From the NCBI GenBank assembly GCA_020638365.1, contig JACKIQ010000004.1, positions 83,317 through 147,316 of the forward strand: a stretch of DNA of 64,000 bases, written 5' to 3'. The translations under genes and the position numbers were made by a program. Source of the stretch: Rhodospirillales bacterium. Lineage in GTDB: Bacteria; Pseudomonadota; Alphaproteobacteria; Micavibrionales; Micavibrionaceae. The notes beneath the pieces were generated by a model, which worked only from the letters and a program-made list of their open reading frames with translations, did not search any database and had not been told where the DNA came from. How positions within the stretch are numbered: the stretch's first letter is position 1; each line of letters opens with the position of its first letter. Below are positions 1 through 9,871 of this stretch, one piece after another.

Positions 1-257
1 TGGAGGATTACGGCTTTGTCGGGATGCAGGCCTGCGTCATGGATGGCGCGGTAGTGGAAAGCAAAGGCATGCTCGCCGCCGGGGCGCTCCTGACCCCCGG
101 TAAGCGCGTGCCGCCCGGCCAGCTCTGGTCCGGTCGCCCCGCGAAATTCATGCGCGACATGACAGACGAAGAAACGAAATATGTCCTCTGGTCCGCCGAG
201 CATTACCGAAAGCTCGGGCAGGAGCATAAAGAGAATGTTTGTAGCTCTGAAGATTAA
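1..257 (+). CDS. Gamma-carbonic-anhydrase-like hexapeptide-repeat protein, C-terminal part
   Basis: The reading frame is already open at the window edge (codons from base 3), so only the last 84 residues are present. The visible part has a left-handed beta-helix turn pattern (GMQACVMDGAVV, then GMLAAGALL) followed by TPGKRVPPGQLWSGRPAKFMR and a helical tail. That GxPAK-type ending is typical of the gamma-carbonic anhydrase / YrdA / PaaY family of trimeric, often metal-binding proteins. Whether this member has carbonic anhydrase activity cannot be judged because the histidine ligands lie upstream. It overlaps the 3' end of the convergent next gene by 4 bases. Confidence 0.75.
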   Translation, partial: EDYGFVGMQACVMDGAVVESKGMLAAGALLTPGKRVPPGQLWSGRPAKFMRDMTDEETKYVLWSAEHYRKLGQEHKENVCSSED

Positions 258-658
258 AACGACTTTCGTTTGTCCGTCGCATAACTGATTAAAGATTCAC
301 TGTCTTCAATAGCAACGCCATAAGCCTCCAAACCTGTGGCTCGGACATTTTCGGTCACGCAGTCCCGCCACACAATCGAACAGACGGCGGAGTCCTTCCA
401 GCTAGAACCTGTTAAGCAGCAATTCTCGAAAACAGTACATTTTAGATTACATTCATGAAAGCTGGCGCCGATAAAATCAACGTCCCTAAACTTCACAGAG
501 TGCAAAAAACACCCGATAAACTCTGAAGAGGAAAGGTTAGTTCCTGAAATGACAAGATGATCTTCTTTTGCTGCGATTTCGATTTTTGTGAAGACACGCT
601 GACCCTTGATATAGGCCGCTCGGAGTTGATCAAAAGTGACTTCCTGATCGACAAGCAT
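254..658 (-). CDS. Pentapeptide-repeat-like protein, 134 aa
   Basis: Residues about 38–105 show the five-residue periodicity of pentapeptide repeats, with Leu/Phe at the centre of each unit (NLSSSEFIGC, VKFRDVDFIGASFHEC, TVFENCCLTGSSW). This predicts a short right-handed quadrilateral beta-helix. The protein is unusually rich in cysteine. Family members have varied roles (for example gyrase protection by Qnr), and nothing here points to a particular one. It is a single gene, convergent with the carbonic-anhydrase-like gene and 42 bases downstream of phaC on the same strand, so it could be co-transcribed with phaC. Confidence 0.65.
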   Translation of the reverse strand: MLVDQEVTFDQLRAAYIKGQRVFTKIEIAAKEDHLVISGTNLSSSEFIGCFLHSVKFRDVDFIGASFHECNLKCTVFENCCLTGSSWKDSAVCSIVWRDCVTENVRATGLEAYGVAIEDSESLISYATDKRKSF

Positions 659-700
659 ATAAAGGATTTTCCCCCATCAGTGATCTGAAATAAAATAACC

Positions 701-2536
701 CTAAACCTTCATCCGAACATAACTCCCCGGCGCGGCTTCTACGCCCTTCGCGGGCGTACGCGCCTCGACCTTTTTCCCGGCGAACCCCTTGATCCAGTCC
801 TGCCAGTGCGTCCACCACGACCCCTCGTGCTGCGCGGCGTCCTTAAACCAGCTTTCCGGGGTTTCCGGTATCGCCTCGTTGGTCCAGTAGCAGTACTTCT
901 TCTTCGCGGGCGGGTTAATGACCCCGGCGATATGCCCCGACGCCGCCAGCGTAAACGTCTTCTTGCCGCCCAGCCGCTTCATCCCTGCGTAGGTCGCGAT
1001 CCATGGCGCGATATGATCCTCGCGCGTCGACAGGAAATAGGCGGGCGTCTTGATCTTGGAAATATCAATGGCCACGCCGTTCATTGTGATCCCGCCGGGT
1101 TTCACCAGTTCGTTGTGAAGATAGAACTTCCGCAGGTAAAAACTGTGCATCGCCGCCGGCATGTTCGTGCAGTCGTCGTTCCAGTACAGAAGATCGAACG
1201 GAAACGGCTCCTTCCCCAGAAGGTAATTATTGACGACAAAGGACCAGATCAGGTCGTTCGCCCGCAGCAGGCTGAAGGTTTGTTTCATTTCCCGGCCTTC
1301 GAGGATCCCCTTTTCGAACATCTTTTTTTCAAGCAGTTCGATCTGCTCTTCATCCAGGAAAAGCTTGAGATCCCCGGCCTTCTCGAAATCCAGCAATGTG
1401 GTCAGGAACGTCACGGAGGCCGCCCGCCCGGCCTTCTTCTTGGCCTGAAGGTAGCACAGGGTCGTGGACAGAAGCGTCCCGCCGAGGCAGTAACCGATGA
1501 TGTTTGTTTGATCCGTGCCGCAGATTTTTTCGATCTGCGTAAGCGCTTCGAGGATCCCTTCGTCCATGTAATCCTCGAACCGTTTTTGCGCGAGCTTACG
1601 TGAAGGATTAACCCACGAAATCGTGAAAACCGTATGTCCCTGTTCCACCGCCCACGCGATGAAGGAATTCTCGGTCTTCAGGTCGAGGATGTAATATTTG
1701 TTGATCCACGGCGGAATAATGAGGAGGGGTGTTTCGAAAACCTTTTTGGTCGTAGGAGCGTATTGCAGAAGCTGCATCAACTCGTTTTGAAAAACCACGC
1801 GCCCGGGAGTGACGGCAATGTTTTCTCCGAGTTTGAACGTATCGTAATCCGTCGTGCTGATCTTGAGTTCGCCCTCGCCGCGCTCCATATCCTCGATCAG
1901 GTTCTCCAGCCCCCGCACGAGGTTCGCGCCGCCGGACTTCATCGTCTCGTTAAGAACTTCGGGGTTGGTCAGCACGAAATTAGTCGGGGAGATCGCGTTG
2001 GCGAACAGCTTCGTGGCGAAAGCCAGTTTTTCTTTTTGCACGGGGTCCATCCCCTCCGTGTTGTGAACGGCATCGTCCATCCACCGGCAGGTCATGAGGT
2101 AGGATTGCTTGATGAAATCGAACAGGGCGCTGTGCTGCCACTCCGGTGCGCGGAACCGCCTGTCCCCGGCCTCAGGCTCGAAGAGAGGCTTGCCTTCCCC
2201 CTGTCCCATGAATTTTCGGGCGCTGTCCTGCCAGAGATGGGCCCAGTCGGTCACGAACTTGGCCTGAAGCTCAAAAAACCGGGGCGGGTCGGCCACGATA
2301 CTGTCCAGAAAGGCCAGATAGCTCTCCCGGATGTTCAGCGGATCGAAATCACGGTTAAGAAAATCCTGTAACCCCTTTGAATTAGTATGATTTTCAATAA
2401 ATTTTTCCATGACCGGAAGGGCCTTGGCGTATGCGTCGATCAGCGCACGGTTAAGAGCCAGCATATCCGGCATCTTGTAAGGCGCATCGGTCGTCTGCGC
2501 ATCTTTCGGCGTCTTCTTTGCCATGGCTTTTTTCAT
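701..2536 (-). CDS. phaC: Class I polyhydroxyalkanoate synthase
   Basis: This enzyme polymerises (R)-3-hydroxyacyl-CoA into polyhydroxyalkanoate storage granules in the cytoplasm. The protein is 611 aa, close to the usual class I length of about 590. It has an N-terminal PhaC_N region and an alpha/beta-hydrolase core with the lipase-like box GYCLGG, in which Cys350 is the expected nucleophile. The probable catalytic Asp lies in REDHIAPW and the His in SGHIAGV. No phaA, phaB or phasin gene is adjacent. The start is uncertain between Met1 and Met5 (ATG at 2524); neither has a strong Shine-Dalgarno sequence. The N-terminal tail is lysine-rich and probably disordered. Confidence 0.95.
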   Translation of the reverse strand: MKKAMAKKTPKDAQTTDAPYKMPDMLALNRALIDAYAKALPVMEKFIENHTNSKGLQDFLNRDFDPLNIRESYLAFLDSIVADPPRFFELQAKFVTDWAHLWQDSARKFMGQGEGKPLFEPEAGDRRFRAPEWQHSALFDFIKQSYLMTCRWMDDAVHNTEGMDPVQKEKLAFATKLFANAISPTNFVLTNPEVLNETMKSGGANLVRGLENLIEDMERGEGELKISTTDYDTFKLGENIAVTPGRVVFQNELMQLLQYAPTTKKVFETPLLIIPPWINKYYILDLKTENSFIAWAVEQGHTVFTISWVNPSRKLAQKRFEDYMDEGILEALTQIEKICGTDQTNIIGYCLGGTLLSTTLCYLQAKKKAGRAASVTFLTTLLDFEKAGDLKLFLDEEQIELLEKKMFEKGILEGREMKQTFSLLRANDLIWSFVVNNYLLGKEPFPFDLLYWNDDCTNMPAAMHSFYLRKFYLHNELVKPGGITMNGVAIDISKIKTPAYFLSTREDHIAPWIATYAGMKRLGGKKTFTLAASGHIAGVINPPAKKKYCYWTNEAIPETPESWFKDAAQHEGSWWTHWQDWIKGFAGKKVEARTPAKGVEAAPGSYVRMKV

Positions 2537-2727
2537 ATTTTATAGGACGTTAAAAGATTTTAATAAGAAAAGATATAAGGAGTTTGGGACAACGCTCGCA
2601 AAAAAGCAAGGCAAGACTTTACAAAGCCGGGAAGAATAATTGGCCAGAACCGATCCTTTTCTTGAAACAATGGGGCAACCGGAGTAGAACAATGCCGGAC
2701 AAGAAACATTTAAGGGGTATGTGTGAC

Positions 2728-4020
2728 ATGAGTACACCCTTTCGGATCGGGATAGCAGGACTGGGAACCGTCGGAGCGGGGGTCGTCAGGATTATCCGTA
2801 AAAATGCCGAATTACTGGAAAAGCGGGCCGGACGGCCAATCGAAATAGTGGCTGTAGCGGCCAAGGACCGCAAGCGTGACCGTGGTGTGGACCTGTCCGG
2901 ATTCGATTGGGTTGAGAAAGCGGGCGATATGGCGACCCGCAAGGATATTGATGCCGTCATCGAGGTCATCGGCGGTTCCGAGGGCGTCGCGGCCGATCTC
3001 GTGCGCGCCTCCCTTGAAAACGGCAAGCATGTTGTCACCGCGAACAAGGCGCTTCTGGCCCATCACGGCTATGAACTCGCGCAGCTGGCCGACGAGAAAG
3101 GCGTGTGCCTGATGTACGAAGCGGCCGTCGCCGGGGGCGTGCCGATCATTAAGGCTCTGCGCGAAGGTCTGGCCGCCAATGAGATCAAAAGTATTTACGG
3201 CATCCTTAACGGCACCTGTAATTACATCCTGACCACCATGCGCCAGACGGGGCGCAATTTCGATGACGTACTTAAGGAGGCGCAGGCGGCAGGCTACGCC
3301 GAAGCCGATCCCGCCTTCGATATCGACGGCATCGACGCGGCCCACAAGCTCTGTATCTTGGCCGCCATAGGTTTTGGCGTAAAGCCGGATTTTGACGCGC
3401 TCAACATCGAGGGTATCCGCCATATCAACAGCACGGATATTGCGTATGCCACTGAATTCGGCTACCGCATCAAGCTTCTGGGGATCGCCCGACGCGAAAA
3501 CGGCAAGATTTTGCAGGTCATGGAGCCGTGCCTCGTGCCGATCGAAAGCCCGATGGGGATCATCGACGATGTCTACAACGCTGTTTACGTAGAAGGAGAT
3601 TTCGTCGAAACGCCGCTTCTGACCGGCAAGGGAGCGGGGCAGGGGCCGACGGCCTCCTCCGTGGTCGCGGATATCATCGACCTCGCGCGCGGACACAGGC
3701 TCCCGGCCTTCGGTATACCGGCAAGGGATCTCAAGGACGCGGTCTGGGCCGACCCCGGCGAAACGATGAACAGCTATTACCTGCGCCTGATGGTAATCGA
3801 CAAGGCGGGCGTGATCGCCGACGTCTCCGCCATCCTGCGTGATAAAAACATTTCGATCGAGGGACTGGTCCAAAGAGGACGCGCCCCCGGACAGCCCGTT
3901 CCCGTCATTATCACGACGCACGAAACCCGCCATGCCGATATGATGGAGGCGTGCGACTTGATCGAAAAACTCGACTGCTGTGTCGAGAAACCCCGCGTAA
4001 TGTGTATTGAAGAACTGTAA
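2728..4020 (+). CDS. hom: Homoserine dehydrogenase
   Basis: The enzyme reduces aspartate semialdehyde to homoserine, the branch point to threonine, methionine and isoleucine. The 430-aa product opens with a Rossmann nucleotide-binding motif (GIAGLGTVGAGVV). The catalytic domain follows (NGTCNYIL, and AEADPAFDIDGIDAAHK in the conserved substrate region), and the protein ends with an ACT domain from about residue 350 that usually gives threonine feedback inhibition. I chose ATG 2728 because the family normally begins only a few residues before the Rossmann motif; AAGGGG lies 10 bases upstream. ATG 2692 with GGAG seven bases upstream is a real alternative, and the frame is open back to 2584. It is followed by glpX after 11 bases, so hom and glpX are probably one transcript. 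Confidence 0.95.
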   Translation: MSTPFRIGIAGLGTVGAGVVRIIRKNAELLEKRAGRPIEIVAVAAKDRKRDRGVDLSGFDWVEKAGDMATRKDIDAVIEVIGGSEGVAADLVRASLENGKHVVTANKALLAHHGYELAQLADEKGVCLMYEAAVAGGVPIIKALREGLAANEIKSIYGILNGTCNYILTTMRQTGRNFDDVLKEAQAAGYAEADPAFDIDGIDAAHKLCILAAIGFGVKPDFDALNIEGIRHINSTDIAYATEFGYRIKLLGIARRENGKILQVMEPCLVPIESPMGIIDDVYNAVYVEGDFVETPLLTGKGAGQGPTASSVVADIIDLARGHRLPAFGIPARDLKDAVWADPGETMNSYYLRLMVIDKAGVIADVSAILRDKNISIEGLVQRGRAPGQPVPVIITTHETRHADMMEACDLIEKLDCCVEKPRVMCIEEL

Positions 4021-4031
4021 GGAAGAGAAAC

Positions 4032-5051
<1,020 letters not shown>

Positions 5052-5084
5052 CGCTGCTCTGTGCCTGTGGATAAAATCATTTGA

Positions 5085-5113
5085 AAGCCCGGCCAGCCTG
5101 TTGCGCCGGGCTT
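5085..5113 (+). terminator. Hairpin between glpX and recJ
   Basis: A perfect 8-bp stem (AAGCCCGG / CCGGGCTT, 5085–5092 and 5106–5113) encloses a 13-base loop, followed by a weak pyrimidine stretch (AACCTTTCT). It lies 33 bases after the glpX stop and 20 bases before recJ. It may be a weak or partial intrinsic terminator separating hom–glpX from recJ. Confidence 0.4.
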
Positions 5114-5133
5114 AACCTTTCTATTCTGGACCG

Positions 5134-6966
5134 ATGACAAAAGCCGTACTGACTGAACGCTCGCTCCAGCAGGCAAGCTGGGTCCTTGAAGACGTTCCCC
5201 TCGATGATGTCGAAAAACTGGCCCGCGCCCACGGCCTGCCGGAGATTATCGCGCGCCTTCTCGCTTCCCGCGGCATAGCGGCGGAGGACGTTCCCGGTTT
5301 CCTCAACCCGACCCTGAAGGATCATTTTCCCGACCCCTTCGCCCTCGCCGGGATGAGCGCCATGGCCGACGATCTCGCGCAGGCGATCGAAGAAAAAAAG
5401 CAGATCGCGATTTTCGGCGATTTCGACGTGGACGGCGCGACTTCCTCGGCGATCCTCTATCGCTTTCTCAGGCATCTGGGTTTCGATCCGGCCATCTATA
5501 TCCCCGACCGGGTGGAGGAGGGATACGGCCCCAATACTGAAGCGCTCAAAACGCTTAAAGAGCAGGGCACGGACATTCTCCTGATGCTCGATTGCGGAAC
5601 CACGGCCTTTGATATCATCAGGGCCGGAACGGAGATGGGGCTCAAGATCATCATCCTCGACCATCACGAAGCCGAAGAAGCACTGCCCGACGCGTGGCAC
5701 GTCATCAATCCCAAGCGCAAGGATGATACGTCCGGCCTCACCATGCTCGCGGCCTGCGGCGTGACGTTCCTCTCCTGCGTGGCGGTCAACAGCCGCCTGC
5801 GTACGCGCGGCTATTATGAAGAGAGACAAATCAAAGAGCCCGACCTGAAATCCCTGGTGGACATCCTCGCGCTGGGCACGGTTTGCGATATGGTGCCGCT
5901 CACGGGCCCTAACCGCCTGTTCGTGAAGGCGGGGTTCGCAATCCCCGAAGAACGCCTGAATACCGGAATCCGCGCAATAATAAGGGTCGCGAAAATCAAC
6001 CCGCCGCTGAGCACCTACGATGCGGGGTTCATCCTCGGTCCGCGCATCAACGCTGGCAGCCGCGTGCATAAGGCCGATCTGGGCGCAAGGCTCCTGTGTA
6101 CGGATGACGGGCAGGAAGCGCTTAACATCGCGTGGACGCTCGAAGACTGCAACAGCAAGCGCAAGGACATGCAGGCGCAGATGGAAAAGGAAGCTCTGCG
6201 TCAGGTGGAGGATCAGGGCCTGCAAACCGCCCCTGTCATTCTGGTTGAAAAGGAAGGCTGGCATCCGGGCTTGAGCGGCCTTGTCGCCGGAAACCTGAAG
6301 GAAATATACGGCCGTCCGGCCTGCGTCGTGACATACGCAAGTTCGATGGAAGGCGTAAAAGAGGGCCGCGGTTCGGGCCGCTCCATTCCCGGCATCCACA
6401 TCGCGCAAGCCTTCATCGACGCCCGAACGGTAGGGCTGCTGGAAAAGGGCGGCGGCCATGCCATGGCGGGAGGCTTTACGGTCCGGCCTGAAAAAATCCC
6501 CGAACTGAGAAGCTTTCTGGAATCTCACGTCCGCAGGCAACAGGAATCCGGGAATATCAATATCGAAACCCGTATTGACGGACTGCTCACCGTGCGCGGC
6601 GCGACCTTAAGCCTTATCAGCCTTTTGCAGGACTCCCTCGGCCCCTTCGGGCAGGAATACCCGGAGCCGGTCTTCGCCCTCACCAACCTGCGCATCCACA
6701 AGGCCGACATACTGGGCGGCAAGCACATCCGTGTGATGGTCGGCGAACCCGAAGGCGGTCCGCGCCTCAAGGCGATGGCCTTCCGCGCCGTCGGAACCGC
6801 TCTTGGCGAAATATTGCTCAGCAGCAGGACACAGGTTATAGACCTTGCAGTGACTCTAAAAATCAACGAATGGCAGGGCCGCCAGACCCCCGAGGCGATT
6901 ATTCAGGACGCCGCGCTCCCCGACGGCGCGAAATCCGCGCTTGAACGGGTCTCCCAAACGGCTTAA
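5134..6966 (+). CDS. recJ: Single-stranded-DNA-specific 5'-3' exonuclease RecJ
   Basis: RecJ degrades single-stranded DNA 5'->3' in RecF-pathway recombination, mismatch repair and base-excision repair. The 610-aa protein has the DHH phosphoesterase motifs: DFDVDG near residue 96 (motif I), DCGTT (motif II), DHHEAEE near residue 176 (motif III), and GTVCDMVPL. The DHHA1 nucleic-acid-binding motif is GGGHAMAGGF. A C-terminal OB-like region follows. Length is normal. The upstream Shine-Dalgarno (TGGA) is weak, but the frame begins naturally here. Confidence 0.95.
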   Translation: MTKAVLTERSLQQASWVLEDVPLDDVEKLARAHGLPEIIARLLASRGIAAEDVPGFLNPTLKDHFPDPFALAGMSAMADDLAQAIEEKKQIAIFGDFDVDGATSSAILYRFLRHLGFDPAIYIPDRVEEGYGPNTEALKTLKEQGTDILLMLDCGTTAFDIIRAGTEMGLKIIILDHHEAEEALPDAWHVINPKRKDDTSGLTMLAACGVTFLSCVAVNSRLRTRGYYEERQIKEPDLKSLVDILALGTVCDMVPLTGPNRLFVKAGFAIPEERLNTGIRAIIRVAKINPPLSTYDAGFILGPRINAGSRVHKADLGARLLCTDDGQEALNIAWTLEDCNSKRKDMQAQMEKEALRQVEDQGLQTAPVILVEKEGWHPGLSGLVAGNLKEIYGRPACVVTYASSMEGVKEGRGSGRSIPGIHIAQAFIDARTVGLLEKGGGHAMAGGFTVRPEKIPELRSFLESHVRRQQESGNINIETRIDGLLTVRGATLSLISLLQDSLGPFGQEYPEPVFALTNLRIHKADILGGKHIRVMVGEPEGGPRLKAMAFRAVGTALGEILLSSRTQVIDLAVTLKINEWQGRQTPEAIIQDAALPDGAKSALERVSQTA

Positions 6967-6992
6967 GTCAGGCGGGGAGGAGGCATCAATCC

Positions 6993-7916
6993 ATGATCGC
7001 GAAAATCCGCCCGGTAATCGAGGGCCATTTCGGCCTGTTTTTAATGGCCGCCTTCGTATTGGGCCTGACCGTTCCCGGCCTGAAAGAAACGCCCAAAATC
7101 GTAATACTGATCCTTCAGGCGTTGATCATTCTGTTCGCCTGCTCGAAGATCAAGCTGGATGACTTCAAGGATTTCAAACCAAAAGAAATCGCGGGCTTTT
7201 ACATTTTGCGTTTTATTGCCTTGCCGGTTGTCATGTTTTTTATCTCGGCTTGGACCGTGCCCGAGTACAAATATGCGCTCCTGCTGCTCGGCCTCATGCC
7301 TTGCGGTGCGACCCTGCCTGCGATGATGAGCATCATGGGCGGTAACCCCGCGCTGGGCCTGACGGCGACCAGCGTGTCCGGCCTGCTTTCTCCCTTTGTG
7401 GTTTTTGCCATGTTCGCGGTTTTCAGTACGCTTGAACTGCAACTCGATCTCTGGGGCATGTTCCAGACCCTGTTCTTCGTAATCTTCTGTCCGGTGATCG
7501 TTTATTTCGGGGTACTCAGGCGCTTCGAACCTCTCAAGCTCTCAATGCGCTCCAACGCCTCGATGATGGCGATCATATTCATTTTCGGGGTCATCATGAT
7601 CGTCGTCGCCTACCAGAAGGACCGTTTCTTCACCGAGCCGCTCTTCTTCTTTGCGGCGCTATCGGTGGGGGCGGTGGCGTATTTTATATACTACGCTCTA
7701 GGCTGGTTTCTCTTTGCAAAAAGGGACCTCAAGACCCGGATCAGCTACGCCCTGATGGGCGGAAACAACAATATCGCCCTCGCCATAAGCCTTGCAGCGC
7801 TTTATTTTCCGGCCCGTGAAATGTTTATTCTTGTCGTCTGGGAGATATTGTGGATAATGGGCGTAACATTATTTCAGCTGTTTATAAAATACAGGGCCGG
7901 ACAAAGGGGGATGTAA
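6993..7916 (+). CDS. Bile acid:sodium symporter (BASS) family membrane transporter
   Basis: A 307-aa, very hydrophobic protein with about 9–10 predicted membrane helices. The sequence GLMPCGATLPAMMSIMGGN followed by LGLTATSVSGLLSPF matches the first crossover region of BASS/SBF transporters, and GGNNNIALAISLAAL matches the second. Family members move bile acids, pantothenate, keto-acids or other organic anions with sodium; the substrate here cannot be predicted. GGGGAGGAGG lies about 10 bases before the ATG, a good ribosome site. It follows recJ after 26 bases and precedes a small membrane protein by 47 bases. Confidence 0.8.
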   Translation: MIAKIRPVIEGHFGLFLMAAFVLGLTVPGLKETPKIVILILQALIILFACSKIKLDDFKDFKPKEIAGFYILRFIALPVVMFFISAWTVPEYKYALLLLGLMPCGATLPAMMSIMGGNPALGLTATSVSGLLSPFVVFAMFAVFSTLELQLDLWGMFQTLFFVIFCPVIVYFGVLRRFEPLKLSMRSNASMMAIIFIFGVIMIVVAYQKDRFFTEPLFFFAALSVGAVAYFIYYALGWFLFAKRDLKTRISYALMGGNNNIALAISLAALYFPAREMFILVVWEILWIMGVTLFQLFIKYRAGQRGM

Positions 7917-7963
7917 CCGCTTGTTTCGGCCTAAAAATATGGCGGGAAAGGCCTGTCGATACG

Positions 7964-8416
7964 ATGCCGACGAAAAACGCGCGCACTGTCCTTAACAGTA
8001 TGGTGATCCTTTCCGAGATCAGCCACGTTTTCTGCTGTGTTCTGCCGACGATCTTCAGCGTGATGGGTATGCTGGTCGGTCTGGGCGTTGCAGGGGGCAT
8101 GCCTCTGTGGTTAAGCGGCCTGCACGAGATAATCCATGGCTGGGAAATCCCGGTTATCGCGATGTCCGGCGTGGTCCTCGCTTTCGGTTGGATTGTCCAT
8201 AATATCAGCGAGCGGATGGACTGCCATGATACGGGTTGTCACCATCCGCCTTGCGAGCCGAAGAAAAAGAATTCGGCTGTGATCCTGAAGATTGCCACCC
8301 TTCTGTTTATCCTGAATATTTCGGTTTTTCTGATCTTCCATAAGGGACTGGATCGTCTTGGCCTTGCGCTCGAAGGGCAGCAAGTTGAGCAAAGCCACGA
8401 TGGTCACGACCGCTAA
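7964..8416 (+). CDS. Small membrane protein, possibly MerC-like, with Cys/His cluster
   Basis: The 150-aa product starts at ATG 7964 (GGAAAGG 12 bases upstream); an earlier in-frame ATG at 7850 lies inside the transporter gene and is less likely. There are about four hydrophobic segments. A CC-x-LP motif in the first helix (HVFCCVLP) resembles MerC-type inner-membrane proteins. A loop rich in Cys and His (CHDTGCHHPPC) suggests metal binding. The C-terminus ends HDGHDR. Function is unknown; metal handling is only a suggestion. The 3' end overlaps the convergent hisI gene by 4 bases. Confidence 0.6.
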   Translation: MPTKNARTVLNSMVILSEISHVFCCVLPTIFSVMGMLVGLGVAGGMPLWLSGLHEIIHGWEIPVIAMSGVVLAFGWIVHNISERMDCHDTGCHHPPCEPKKKNSAVILKIATLLFILNISVFLIFHKGLDRLGLALEGQQVEQSHDGHDR

Positions 8417-8820
8417 TCGTCTTTGAAAACAAGCGTCTTCTGATCGCCGGAAAGATCGACCGCGCGGTAAAAACAGCGTTCACGCCCGGTATGACAGGTT
8501 CCCTCAACGCTCTTCGCATCCGCGGGCTTGACGACCTGTACCCTCAACAGCAGGCAGTCCTGATCGCAATCCGTACGGAGTTCAATGACTTTTTGCACGA
8601 ACCCGCTGGTCGCTCCTTTATGCCAAAGCGCCCCGCGGCTGCGTGACCAGTAATGCGCCTCGTGCGTTTCAAGCGTCTTTTCGAGCGCCTGCGCGTTCAT
8701 ATACGCCATCATCAGGACGCGTCCGCTTTGCGCGCAGACGGTAATGCAGGGGATCAGCCCCTTCTCGTCGAAACTCGGGGTAAAGGCAAACCCTTCTTCC
8801 AGTTGTTTTTTATCCGTCAT
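8413..8820 (-). CDS. hisI: Phosphoribosyl-AMP cyclohydrolase
   Basis: HisI opens the adenine ring of phosphoribosyl-AMP, the third step of histidine synthesis. The 135-aa protein has the full family signature: MMAYMN, the YWSRSRG loop, GATSG, and the zinc/magnesium-binding segment DCDQDCLLL followed by CHTGRERCFYR. It is the monofunctional form, without a fused HisE. Its ATG overlaps the gshB stop codon as ATGA, so translation is probably coupled to gshB. Other his genes are not in the window. Confidence 0.95.
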   Translation of the reverse strand: MTDKKQLEEGFAFTPSFDEKGLIPCITVCAQSGRVLMMAYMNAQALEKTLETHEAHYWSRSRGALWHKGATSGFVQKVIELRTDCDQDCLLLRVQVVKPADAKSVEGTCHTGRERCFYRAVDLSGDQKTLVFKDD

Positions 8821-9779
8821 CTTTTCTTAAAGTCCTTAAGCCTCTGTTCGAAGGCATCCCAGATCTGCGCCTCGGGATTGAGGCCGTAAAGCAGCTGAAC
8901 GTCCCTGATCCCGGAAGGACAGGTGACGTTGATTTCTGTCAGATACCCGCCGATAACGTCAATCCCGGCGAAAACCAGTCCGCGCCTTACCAGTTCCGGC
9001 CCGATAGCCTCGCAGATCTTCTGGTCGCGCTCGTCCATCTCGCACTTTTCGGCTCTCCCGCCCAGATAAAGTCCCGCCCTGACATCCCTTTCCTGCGGTA
9101 TCCGCGAGAAAGCGGCTATGGCCTTTCCCTCGGTCAGAAGGATACGCTTGTCTCCCGTCACCTTGACTTCCGGAATGTATTTCTGGGCGATGATGGCTTC
9201 CTTGTAAAACCGCCCGAACATATCGAGCAGGGAGGAAAAATTATCGCTCGCCCGGTCGATATGAAAGACCAGCGAACCGCCGTAATCGTACAATGGCTTG
9301 AGGATGATATCCTCGTGCTCATCGTAAAAGGCCCGGATCGCGTGAGGATCGGCGCTGATAAGGGTCGGCGGGGCAAACGCCCGGAAATGCGTGACCAGAA
9401 GCTTTTCAGGCGCGTTCCGGACTTCGCGCGGGTTGTTCAGCACCAGCGTATCCCGTTCGAGATGCTCAAGGATATGGGCCGCTGTGATGTATTCCATGTT
9501 AAAAGGCGGGTCCTGGCGCATAAGAACAAGATCGGCGTCCATGCGAAGGTCGAGAACGGTTTCTTCGCCTTCCGAGTAATAATCGCCCTCCGTCATCCGG
9601 ACAGTTACGGGTTTTGCACGAGCCAGAACCTCCCCGTCGAGGTACGAAAGTCCGCTGGGCTGGAAAATATGGACGGAATACCCGCGTTTTTGCGCTTCGA
9701 GGATAAACTGGAACGTGCTGTCGAAAGCGGGTTCGATACTGGACAAGGCGTCCATTTGCACGGCGATGCGAAGTGTCAT
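8817..9779 (-). CDS. gshB: Glutathione synthetase
   Basis: GshB is an ATP-grasp enzyme that joins glycine to gamma-glutamylcysteine. The start at 9779 gives 320 aa, the usual size, and begins with the typical MTLRIAVQMD. A GGAT sequence lies a few bases upstream. Longer in-frame starts exist (9809, 9917) but would run into the divergent helicase promoter region. Characteristic segments are MRQDPPFNMEYITA, NNPREVRNAPEK, KPLYDYGGSLVF (ATP-grasp) and GLVFAGIDVIGGYLTEINVT. The hisI gene follows with an ATGA overlap. Confidence 0.95.
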   Translation of the reverse strand: MTLRIAVQMDALSSIEPAFDSTFQFILEAQKRGYSVHIFQPSGLSYLDGEVLARAKPVTVRMTEGDYYSEGEETVLDLRMDADLVLMRQDPPFNMEYITAAHILEHLERDTLVLNNPREVRNAPEKLLVTHFRAFAPPTLISADPHAIRAFYDEHEDIILKPLYDYGGSLVFHIDRASDNFSSLLDMFGRFYKEAIIAQKYIPEVKVTGDKRILLTEGKAIAAFSRIPQERDVRAGLYLGGRAEKCEMDERDQKICEAIGPELVRRGLVFAGIDVIGGYLTEINVTCPSGIRDVQLLYGLNPEAQIWDAFEQRLKDFKKR

Positions 9780-9871
9780 GAAATCATCCGTTTGTTGATT
9801 TTCCTGCATTTTTATACTAGCTCTTGGGGCGAAAGAAAATAATGTACAACAACGAAAAGGCCGCATGAGGC

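Noticed and set aside
806..2371. Plus-strand frames of 245–265 codons opposite phaC
   Set aside because: phaC has complete motifs on the minus strand; the opposite frames show no domain or ribosome site.
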